Shown piece by piece: positions 14,438 through 20,740 of a stretch of 20,740 bases of DNA. The notes under the pieces are model-generated. The model did not search any database. It saw only the letters and a list, made by a program, of their open reading frames with translations, and was not told the origin of the DNA. A program made the translations under genes and the position numbers. Position 1 is the first letter of the stretch; each line of letters opens with the position of its first letter. This DNA is from UBA11346 sp038203025 (lineage in GTDB: Bacteria; Planctomycetota; UBA11346). The stretch spans positions 1 through 20,740 of the forward strand of contig JBBREK010000046.1 of the NCBI GenBank assembly GCA_038203025.1, read 5' to 3'.

Positions 14438-15955
14438 ATGCGCATCGACGTCCGCCCCATGTCCCCCCGCGACTTCGCTGCCGTGCAGGAGCTGCAACGC
14501 CGCTGCTTCCCTTGTATCGAGCCATGGCCAGAAGCGGCGCTGCGCGCCCAGGTCGATCGCTTTCCTGAAGGCCAGATCGTCGCCACCGTCGATGGCCGCC
14601 TGGTCGCGACCTCAAGCAGCCTGATGGTCAAAGAGGACGCGTGGAACCGGCAGCACAGCTTCAGCGAGATCAGCGACCATGGCCACATCGGCACCCACGA
14701 CCGTGACGGCGATGCGCTCTACGGCATCGACATCGCCGTCGATCCGCGCCAGCGCGGCATGCGCCTGGCGCGGCGCATCTACGACGCGCGCAAGGCGATC
14801 ATCCGCCGACGCAACCTGCGCTCGTTCCTCATCGCCGGCCGTATCCCCGGCCTCGCCGCGCAGGCCGGACGGGTCGATGCCGCGACCTACGTGCGCAAGG
14901 TGGTGGAAAAGGAACTGACCGACGCGGTGCTGACCACGCAGCTGGCCAACGGCTTCGCCATCCGCGCCATTCTCCCGGCCTACCTGCCAAGCGACCGCGA
15001 GAGCCTCGGCCACGCCGTGTTCATGGAGTGGCTGAACCCCGACTTCGCACCAGCCGGCGCCACTCCCACTGGCCGCGTGCGACTGGCCGCCGCCCAGCTG
15101 CAGATCCGGGCGATGGCCTCGTGGGAGGAGTTCGCCGCCCAATGTACCTTCTTTGTCGACGCCGCCGGCGACCAACGGGCCGATATCCTGGTCTTCCCCG
15201 AGCTGTTCATCTCGCAACTGCAGCCGACGGTGCAGGCCGCACGGCCGGGACTGGTGGCGCGCGCCCTGGCGGCGCTACGCCCGCGGGTTGAGGCGCTGTT
15301 CACCGATCTGGCCGTGCGTCACAACATCAACATTGTCGCCGGCAGCATCTTCGCCCTTGAGGGACGCCAGCTCCGCAACCTCTCGGCGCTCTACCGCCGC
15401 GACGGGACCATGGCGACCCAGGCCAAGCTGCACATCACCCCTGGCGAGGAGCGCTGGCTGGGGGTACGCGGCGGCGAGGGCTTCGCCGTGCTGCCCAGCG
15501 ATCGCGGCAACCTCGCCATCCTCACCGGCTACGACGCCGAGTTTCCCGAACTGGCGCGCATGGCAGCCCACGCCGGGGCGGATATCTGCATCACGCCCTT
15601 CGCCGCCGACCTGCGCCAGACCTACCTGCGTCTGCGCACCTGCGCCCACGCCAACGCCATCTGCAACGGCATGCATGCGGTGCTCGCTGGCGCCTGCGGC
15701 GGCATGCCGCTGATCGCCGGATCGGATCTGCACTACGCCCAGTCGTGCATCCTCACGCCCTGCGATCTCGGCTTCGCTGGTGACGGCGTCGCCGCCGAGG
15801 CCCCGCCCGGCATCGAGACCCTGCTGGTGCAGGACGTCGACGTGCGCGCCCTGCGCCAGTACCGCCAGCAGGGCAGCGTACGCCACGCCGCCGCCCGCCG
15901 CCGCGACCTCTACCGCCTGCGCTGGACCCAGGGCCAGAGCGCCAAGCAGATCTGA
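14438..15955 (+). CDS. GNAT/nitrilase fusion protein, degenerate paralogue
   Basis: Product of 505 residues: an N-terminal GNAT acetyltransferase-like domain (about 1-215) fused to a carbon-nitrogen hydrolase domain (about 230-500), the layout of the YhcX-type bifunctional family. It aligns along its whole length with the next gene but has lost key residues. In the nitrilase triad Glu255 (VFPELF) and Lys330 (AKLHITPGE) remain, while the nucleophile Cys is Gly364 (ILTGYDAEFPE, where the paralogue has ILVCYDIEFPE). In the acetyl-CoA loop Q/RxxGxG/A it reads RQRGMR (residues 104-109), with Arg109 in place of the second Gly. The frame is intact, so this looks like a maintained pseudoenzyme, not a decayed gene. 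GAGGA about 10 bp upstream supports the start. The partner gene begins 11 bp downstream. Confidence 0.88.
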   Translation: MRIDVRPMSPRDFAAVQELQRRCFPCIEPWPEAALRAQVDRFPEGQIVATVDGRLVATSSSLMVKEDAWNRQHSFSEISDHGHIGTHDRDGDALYGIDIAVDPRQRGMRLARRIYDARKAIIRRRNLRSFLIAGRIPGLAAQAGRVDAATYVRKVVEKELTDAVLTTQLANGFAIRAILPAYLPSDRESLGHAVFMEWLNPDFAPAGATPTGRVRLAAAQLQIRAMASWEEFAAQCTFFVDAAGDQRADILVFPELFISQLQPTVQAARPGLVARALAALRPRVEALFTDLAVRHNINIVAGSIFALEGRQLRNLSALYRRDGTMATQAKLHITPGEERWLGVRGGEGFAVLPSDRGNLAILTGYDAEFPELARMAAHAGADICITPFAADLRQTYLRLRTCAHANAICNGMHAVLAGACGGMPLIAGSDLHYAQSCILTPCDLGFAGDGVAAEAPPGIETLLVQDVDVRALRQYRQQGSVRHAAARRRDLYRLRWTQGQSAKQI

Positions 15956-15966
15956 ACGGAACCGCC

Positions 15967-17580
15967 ATGCGTCAGCCCGCCGACCAGTCCGTACCCGCCA
16001 CCGCCGGAACCAAGACGCGCGTCACCGTCCGCCATGCCGTCCCCGGGGATGCACCAGGCATGGCAGCGGTGGCGCGGGCCGCCTACAGTGCCTGGCCGGC
16101 ACATCACATCGCCGGTGAACGCCACTACCGGCTGCAGCTCAAGGCCTTCCCCGAGGGCCAATTCGTCGCTGAGCTCGATGGCAAAGTGGTCGGCTACGCC
16201 ACCAGCCTCGTCGTTCACCTCGACGACGAGTCGCCGTGGTTCAACCACACCGAGATCACCGGCGACGGCACCTTCCGTACGCACGATCCCAGCGGCGAGA
16301 CGCTCTACGGCAGCGATATCTGCGTGCATCCGCAGTGTCAGGGCCAGGGCGTCTCGCGGCTGCTCTACCGCGCACGCAAAAGCCTGCTGCGCCGCTACAA
16401 TCTCAAGCGCATGGTCGCCGGCGGCCGCATCCCCGGCTATGCCGAGCACCGCGGCAGGATGACCGCAGAAGAATACGTCGCCGCGGTGGTCGCCGGCAAG
16501 CTGCGCGACCAGGCGCTTAACGCCCACCTGCACGCCGGCTACACCGTCGACGGCGTGCATTTTGGTTACCTCGCTGACGAGGAGAGCCTCGGCTACGCCA
16601 CCCACCTGGTCATGCTCAATCCGCGTTTCCAGGCCAAGCGGCGTATGGTCGCCGGCGCCCCCCTGCGCGGCGCGGCACGGCGCCTGCGCGTCTGCTCGGT
16701 GCAGTACGAACACCGCCGCATCGACGCCTGGCAGGACTTCGCCGACCAGGTCGAGCATCACGTGCGCACCGCCAACAGCTACGACGCCCACCTGCTGGTC
16801 TTCCCCGAATACCTCACCGCCCATCTGTTCAGCACCTTCAAACCGCGCACCCCGCTACCCGAGGCGATCCGCAAGCTGGTCGCCATGGCCGGACGCATCG
16901 ACCAGCTGTTCCTCGGCCAGGCGCAGGCCACTGGCTTGCACATCGTCGGCGGCACCACCCCGCGCCTGGTCGACGGCGAACTGAAAAACGTGTCCACCCT
17001 GTACACCCCGGCCGGCGGCATGTTCCGGCAGGAGAAGCTGCACATCACCCCCAACGAGGTCGCGGAATGGGGCATCCGGCCCGGCGCCGGCCTGCGCGTC
17101 TTCGACACCGCCATCGGCCGGCTGGCCATCCTGGTGTGCTACGACATCGAGTTTCCCGAACTCTCCCGCATGCTGGTCGATGCCGGCGTCGACATCATCG
17201 TCGTGCCCAGCGCCACCGACGAGCGCAAGTCGTACCTACGGGTGCGCTACTGCGCCCAGGCGCGGGCGGTTGAGAACATGGTCTACATCGTGCTCGCCGC
17301 CAACGTCGGCCAGCTCGCCAACAGCCCGGCGATGCAGATGAACTTCGGCCAGGCGGCGATCCTCACACCCAGCGACTTCGCCTTCCCGATGAACGGCATC
17401 GTCGCTGAGGGCGTGATCAACACCCCGGCGCTGGTGGTCGGCGATCTCGATCTCGGGGCCCTGGAGGTGCAACGCAGCACCGCCTCGGTCCGCCCACTAC
17501 TCGACCGCCGCCTCGACCTCTACACCGTCGCAGGTCGCATCAAGGTCGAACGCGTCAACACCAGCCGGATCGGCGGGTAG
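15967..17580 (+). CDS. Bifunctional GNAT N-acetyltransferase / carbon-nitrogen hydrolase
   Basis: Product of 537 residues with the same two-domain layout as its neighbour: GNAT (about residues 20-235) then nitrilase (about 243-530). Catalytic elements look intact: acetyl-CoA loop QCQGQG (123-128), and nitrilase Glu281 (VFPEYL), Lys357 (EKLHITPNE) and Cys391 (ILVCYDIEFPE). Nitrilase-superfamily members hydrolyse or form C-N bonds via a thioimidate/acyl-enzyme intermediate; the substrate of this fused group is not known to me. It begins 11 bp after the degenerate paralogue, so the two are probably co-expressed and could form a mixed complex. The first 18 or so residues (MRQPADQSVPATAGTKTR) are an extra polar extension compared with the paralogue. 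It converges on the aspartokinase. Confidence 0.92.
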   Translation: MRQPADQSVPATAGTKTRVTVRHAVPGDAPGMAAVARAAYSAWPAHHIAGERHYRLQLKAFPEGQFVAELDGKVVGYATSLVVHLDDESPWFNHTEITGDGTFRTHDPSGETLYGSDICVHPQCQGQGVSRLLYRARKSLLRRYNLKRMVAGGRIPGYAEHRGRMTAEEYVAAVVAGKLRDQALNAHLHAGYTVDGVHFGYLADEESLGYATHLVMLNPRFQAKRRMVAGAPLRGAARRLRVCSVQYEHRRIDAWQDFADQVEHHVRTANSYDAHLLVFPEYLTAHLFSTFKPRTPLPEAIRKLVAMAGRIDQLFLGQAQATGLHIVGGTTPRLVDGELKNVSTLYTPAGGMFRQEKLHITPNEVAEWGIRPGAGLRVFDTAIGRLAILVCYDIEFPELSRMLVDAGVDIIVVPSATDERKSYLRVRYCAQARAVENMVYIVLAANVGQLANSPAMQMNFGQAAILTPSDFAFPMNGIVAEGVINTPALVVGDLDLGALEVQRSTASVRPLLDRRLDLYTVAGRIKVERVNTSRIGG

Positions 17581-17620
17581 CGCTGAATCCGGCGTCTCGG
17601 GTGCCGCGAAGACCGTCGGC

Positions 17621-18943
17621 TTAGGCGAATTCGGAGTAGATCGCGCGGATCGCCGTCGCCAAGTCGTCTTCCTCGACCCCAACGATGATGTTCTGCTCGG
17701 ACGAGCCCTGGTCGATCATGCGGATGTTGACCCGCGACTTGGCCAAGGCAGCGAACAGGCGGGCAGCGGTACCGATGGCATGGCTCATGCCCTGACCGAC
17801 TGTGGCGATCAGCGCCATGCCCGGCATCGCCCGGAGGACATCCGGGTGCACCGCGCCCTGCAGGTCTTCAATCACGGTGTCGAGCTTGTTGCCGAGCTGC
17901 TTGTCTGAGACGATCACCGAGACGGTGTCGATGCCGGTGGGCATGTGCTCGATCGAGATGCCATTACCGGCGAAGACGTCGAGCACCTTGCGGGCGAAGC
18001 CGACTTCGGTGTTCATCATCGCCTTTTCCAGCGCCACCACGGTGAAGCCCTTGGTGCCGGCGATGCCGACCACCACCTGATGGCCCGGGTCGCGCTCGGC
18101 AACAATCAGCGTCCCCGCATCGTCGGGGCGATTAGTGTTCTTGATGTTGATCGGGATGCCCTTCTCGCGCACCGGGAACACCGCCTCTTCGTGCAGCACG
18201 CTGGCGCCCATGTAGGACAGCTCGCGCAGCTCGCCGTAGGTGATCACGGCGATGCCCCTGGCCTCTGGGACGATGCGCGGGTCGGTCATGAGGAAGCCGC
18301 TGACGTCGGTCCAGTTCTCGTACAGCGCCGCATCGACGGCGTTGGCGACGATCGAGCCGGTGACATCCGAGCCACCGCGCGAGAAGGTCTTCACCTCGCC
18401 GCTGATGGTGGTGCCGTAGAAGCCGGGAATGACGACGCGGCGTCCAGGAGTGCAGCGCGCCCGAATCGCGGCATAGGTCCGGGGGGAGTCGAGACGCCCC
18501 GACTTGTCGAAGAAGACCACTTCGGCGGCATCGACGTAGACCGCACCGAGCAGGGCGGCGCAGACCACGCCGTGGATCGCCTCGCCGCGGCTGGCGGCGT
18601 AGTCGGCGGTCGCGCCAGCCTGGAGGCGCGCCTTGGCCTCGGCCAGCACCGGACGCAGGTCGAGATTGAGACCGAGTTCGGAGACAATGCCCAGAAAGCG
18701 GTTCTCGACCTGACCCCACACCGTGTCGATCGCCTGACCCTTGGCGCCCAGCTCATGCGCCAGGTACAGCAGGTCGGTGATCTTGGTGTCCTTGGGGTGG
18801 GCCTTGCCCGGAGCGCTGACCACCACGCATGAGCGGCGCGGGTCGGACTCGATGATCGCCTTGACCTTGCGCAGTTGCTCGGCCGTGGCGACGCTGGTGC
18901 CGCCAAACTTCGCCACCCGGATGCCGTCGCGGACCTGGACCAT
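17621..18943 (-). CDS. lysC: Aspartate kinase (aspartokinase)
   Basis: Product of 440 residues, a monofunctional aspartokinase that phosphorylates L-aspartate in the first step of Lys/Thr/Met synthesis. The amino-acid kinase domain starts with KFGGTS (residues 12-17) and includes VVSAPGK, FSRGGSDVTGS and TDPRIVPEA. The C-terminal part (about 295-440) carries two ACT regulatory domains, where Lys or Thr feedback would bind. There is no fused homoserine dehydrogenase. The start is ATG 18943 (MVQVRDG), fixed by a perfect AGGAGG five bases upstream; a longer frame to 18982 has no such site. It is transcribed in the same direction as the transposase upstream, whose stop is only 71 bp away, so its native promoter region may have been cut or replaced by the insertion. 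Confidence 0.94.
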   Translation of the reverse strand: MVQVRDGIRVAKFGGTSVATAEQLRKVKAIIESDPRRSCVVVSAPGKAHPKDTKITDLLYLAHELGAKGQAIDTVWGQVENRFLGIVSELGLNLDLRPVLAEAKARLQAGATADYAASRGEAIHGVVCAALLGAVYVDAAEVVFFDKSGRLDSPRTYAAIRARCTPGRRVVIPGFYGTTISGEVKTFSRGGSDVTGSIVANAVDAALYENWTDVSGFLMTDPRIVPEARGIAVITYGELRELSYMGASVLHEEAVFPVREKGIPINIKNTNRPDDAGTLIVAERDPGHQVVVGIAGTKGFTVVALEKAMMNTEVGFARKVLDVFAGNGISIEHMPTGIDTVSVIVSDKQLGNKLDTVIEDLQGAVHPDVLRAMPGMALIATVGQGMSHAIGTAARLFAALAKSRVNIRMIDQGSSEQNIIVGVEEDDLATAIRAIYSEFA

Positions 18944-18948
18944 GGGAA

Positions 18949-18954
18949 CCTCCT
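18949..18954 (-). promoter_or_regulatory. Consensus ribosome binding site of lysC
   Basis: AGGAGG on the minus strand, 5 bp before ATG 18943. It decides between the two in-frame starts of the aspartokinase and is the best Shine-Dalgarno in the window. Confidence 0.9.
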
Positions 18955-19014
18955 GGGGAGGCAAGACCCTATGGCATCTCACGGCCTGTCACGGGGGAGA
19001 TCGCGCAGGGCGGC

Positions 19015-19629
19015 TCAAACTAGCCGGACCCCCAAGAGCGCCCCGACCAGTTTGCGATCGTACCTGAGTTGAGTTCGCGCATCAGCATGGGTCAGACTCA
19101 GCCGTTTGGCTGCTGCGATGGCGATGGAGAAGCACACGGCGAAGACGACGGGGACGTTGGCGACGTACCGATGCGAGTCATCTTCGTCGTAGACGGCGTC
19201 TCTGATCCAGTGCAGTTGGTTCTCGATGGCCCAGTGGGCGCGACTGGCCATGGCGAGCACGGGGAGATCGCTGCCGTCACCGGCGATGGGACGGCTGGTG
19301 ATGTAGTATGCGGTCTCGTGGGTCGTGCCGGCCTTGGCTTCTCGGGTCCGTTTGACGCGTACGACGCCGCTGACACGTGGCCACGGCAGTTGACCGGGGC
19401 CCATGCCCGTGCCGACGATGGGCATCAGAGTGGCCGTGCGGATCTCGTGCCTGCCATGTCCACGATTGATGGTGGTGAGTGATGGTGCGTTGGCCCAGGC
19501 GAGCCGCTTCGTCAGGCGCAGGAGCGTCGGCTGATTGGCCTTGACCTGCAGAAGGAAGTACCCCCTTTTTGGCCGATCAGGAGCGAGGTCTCCAGATCGG
19601 TATGCAGGGCATCGCCAGTCACTGTACAC
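19015..19629 (-). CDS. ISAs1-family transposase, C-terminal part (-1 frame)
   Basis: Open frame of up to 204 codons carrying the end of the transposase. Real homology begins at about residue 20 (PKRGYFLLQVKANQPTL), just at the A5G5 run; the first 19 residues are a shadow of the other frame. It contains HWAIENQLHWIRDAVYDEDDS, with Glu136 as the third DDE acid, and the basic tail typical of ISAs1 transposases. With Asp307 and Asp365 in the upstream frame, only a protein joined by a -1 shift would be catalytically complete. There is no good ribosome binding site for independent translation. A simple one-base loss or gain, or a sequencing error in the homopolymers, would give the same picture. 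Confidence 0.7.
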   Translation of the reverse strand: MYSDWRCPAYRSGDLAPDRPKRGYFLLQVKANQPTLLRLTKRLAWANAPSLTTINRGHGRHEIRTATLMPIVGTGMGPGQLPWPRVSGVVRVKRTREAKAGTTHETAYYITSRPIAGDGSDLPVLAMASRAHWAIENQLHWIRDAVYDEDDSHRYVANVPVVFAVCFSIAIAAAKRLSLTHADARTQLRYDRKLVGALLGVRLV

Positions 19630-20740
19630 CCGCGCAGGTCAAGCTGCTTCAGGCAGCGGCGGACAGCATCGTGCTCATCTCCAGCGTGGGAGGCCATGGC
19701 GATGAGTGCCCGGTGATTACCGACGAAGGCGGCGGCAGTGCTCACCGGCGTTCCGCACTTGGCCGTACCCGTCATGGTTTTGCCATCGACATGGACGAGT
19801 TCTCCAGCCCAGTCGATGCCGTTGGCCGCCAGCCAGGATCGGATCGCGGTCGTGAAGGCATCAAGATCGGCGTGCTCCAGGGCATAGCGATAGGTGTTGG
19901 GCACCGGCATGGTGTATCGGCCCTTCTTCCAGCGCCCGCCGATCCGCAGGATGACGTCGCCGGGCAACGCCTTCGCCCAGGCCGAGATGCCCTTCACGGT
20001 CGTCTCACCCGCAAGGATGCCGCCCATGAGTCCCACGAGGATGCTCGACCAGCTGTACTGCCGGCGTATCCGTGGATCGGGCACATGCTGCAGCAGGTGC
20101 GGCACCAAGCCACGCTCGGGAGCGAAGGCAGCGGGTAAATCCAGCAGGTTGACGCGCGTCGCTGGCGTAGCCCGCTCGCCACGATCCCAGGGCGTACACA
20201 GGCCACGCAGTAGGGCTCGGGCATCCGGCACGATCTCGCGGGCCAGCAGCAGGCGCTCGATACCGTGACGCTGGAAGCCAGCGCCGGTGCGTCGGAATCC
20301 GCGTGTTCGGTCGAGCGGAGCGAAGCCGACGGCCCGGTAGCTCACACCTGCCGTCGCCTCGGCGAACGCCTCGACACCGCCGTCGGCGCGTGGACGCAGC
20401 AGATCGACAAAGGTCTCAGCGAGCAGGACCGGATGGCCGTATCGCTGCTCCCAGTCAGACGAGAGACGATCCAGACAGCGTGCCAACGCCTGTGAGGCGA
20501 GGTTCGGTTGCGAACCCCGCTCACCCAGGATCAGGAACCGCGCATTGCAGGCCACCAAATGCGGCCGGATCCGCCGTTGGCCGCCATCCCAGCCGATCCA
20601 GGCTTCGCGATCACGCAGACGGGCGCACCCAGCACACCAGCCCAACAAGGCCAGCCATTCACCCGTGCCAGAAGTCACCACATAGCGAAGTTGCTCACCT
20701 ACCATACGGTGACTGCGCAGGTAGTGCTTCTCGTCGATCA
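19512..20740 (-). CDS. DruA-like (DUF4338) domain fused to ISAs1 transposase, N-terminal part
   Basis: Open from the right window edge (IDEKHYLRSH before Met at 20705) to a TGA at 19512. Numbering from that Met, residues 1-170 match my recollection of DUF4338/DruA: QLRYVV, WIGW, CNARFLIL, NLASQALARCL, DWEQRYG, LLAETFVD and SYRAVGF. Residues about 198-290 look like the DDE-associated domain of ISAs1 transposases (HVPDPRIRRQYSW onward). Asp307 in VHVDGKT and Asp365 in GDALHTD are the first two DDE acids. Past residue about 380 the frame loses homology; the natural continuation (RGYFLLQVKANQ) lies in the -1 frame. The change-over is at the A5G5 run at 19561-19570, so the last 22 or so residues are out-of-frame sequence. 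It is either frameshift-programmed or a broken gene. Its 5' end is outside the window. Confidence 0.75.
   Translation of the reverse strand, partial: IDEKHYLRSHRMVGEQLRYVVTSGTGEWLALLGWCAGCARLRDREAWIGWDGGQRRIRPHLVACNARFLILGERGSQPNLASQALARCLDRLSSDWEQRYGHPVLLAETFVDLLRPRADGGVEAFAEATAGVSYRAVGFAPLDRTRGFRRTGAGFQRHGIERLLLAREIVPDARALLRGLCTPWDRGERATPATRVNLLDLPAAFAPERGLVPHLLQHVPDPRIRRQYSWSSILVGLMGGILAGETTVKGISAWAKALPGDVILRIGGRWKKGRYTMPVPNTYRYALEHADLDAFTTAIRSWLAANGIDWAGELVHVDGKTMTGTAKCGTPVSTAAAFVGNHRALIAMASHAGDEHDAVRRCLKQLDLRGCTVTGDALHTDLETSLLIGQKGGTSFCRSRPISRRSCA
19561..19570 (-). other. A5G5 run at the transposase frame change (candidate slippery site)
   Basis: On the coding (minus) strand the sequence reads GGC CAA AAA GGG GGT AC in the upstream frame and CCA AAA AGG GGG TAC in the downstream frame, a -1 change. 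Lys-tRNA on AAA can re-pair with AAA one base back. It is not a full canonical X XXY YYZ heptamer, and I did not find a convincing downstream stem-loop. Confidence 0.5.

Larger units (their letters stand above)
19015..20740 (-). mobile_element. ISAs1-family-like insertion element, partial (runs off right edge)
   Basis: The transposase gene fills this stretch on the minus strand, and its 5' part continues beyond the window. Family features are the DGK, GDALHT and HWAIENQLHW motifs around the DDE residues and a DDE-associated N-terminal segment. Unlike ordinary ISAs1 transposases (roughly 370 residues), the protein carries a DruA-like domain in front. The inner boundary lies somewhere between the transposase stop (19015) and the lysC ribosome binding site (18954). 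I could not define terminal inverted repeats or a target duplication, because the other end is outside the window. Confidence 0.8.

Noticed and set aside
17945..18832. 295-codon plus-strand frame opposite lysC
   Set aside because: It lies wholly inside the aspartokinase gene, whose motifs are unmistakable, and its His/Asp/Gly-rich sequence is typical of an antisense shadow.
19569..20138. 189-codon plus-strand frame within the insertion element
   Set aside because: It is antisense to the transposase, whose catalytic motifs are clear, and has no recognisable features.

Overview
This is a 20.7 kb stretch of a very GC-rich bacterial chromosome, densely coding, with about 18 genes and few gaps over 100 bp. 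No rRNA, tRNA or CRISPR array was seen. The mix of a Hanks-type kinase with a C-terminal membrane anchor, a stand-alone CheX, a large glycosidase-like lipoprotein and fused GNAT/nitrilase enzymes would fit a planctomycete or other PVC-type bacterium, or a GC-rich proteobacterium. This is inference from gene content only. Several starts (pepP, the adenosyltransferase, the AsmA-like gene, the kinase) show no clear Shine-Dalgarno, while others (aspartokinase, antiporter) have strong ones.

Left part (1-7.5 kb): an alpha-helical protein that may run in from outside the window, then an aminopeptidase P. Convergent to it are a nitroreductase and a membrane-anchored hypothetical protein. Divergent from the nitroreductase is a PduO-type cobalamin adenosyltransferase. 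A 200 bp gap follows, holding a 12-bp perfect inverted repeat and two CACGTG boxes. Next come an AsmA-like membrane protein and a small multi-TM protein as a coupled pair, then glucose-6-phosphate dehydrogenase (zwf) on the minus strand.

Middle part (7.7-17.6 kb) is all on the plus strand. CheX, a glycosidase-like lipoprotein and a 73-aa protein form a tightly packed or overlapping set. A 234 bp gap then ends in six 8-bp repeats that run straight into the ATG of a Ser/Thr kinase. The kinase is followed by a CPA2 cation/proton antiporter and an MscS channel, which may be an ion or osmotic homeostasis group. Two tandem GNAT-nitrilase fusion paralogues follow. The second keeps its catalytic motifs; the first has lost the nitrilase nucleophile cysteine and the second glycine of the acetyl-CoA loop.

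Right part (17.6-20.7 kb), minus strand: an aspartokinase with a consensus ribosome binding site, directly downstream of an ISAs1-type transposase gene that runs off the right edge. The N-terminal region of this transposase resembles the DUF4338/DruA family known from Druantia defence. Its frame is broken (or shifted by -1) at an A5G5 run that splits the DDE triad over two reading frames.

Best candidates for something new are the DruA-like/ISAs1 fusion with its frameshift site, the octamer array abutting the kinase start, the active-plus-degenerate GNAT-nitrilase pair, and the structured gap at 4.06-4.17 kb. All family assignments are from recalled motifs; no database search was run.
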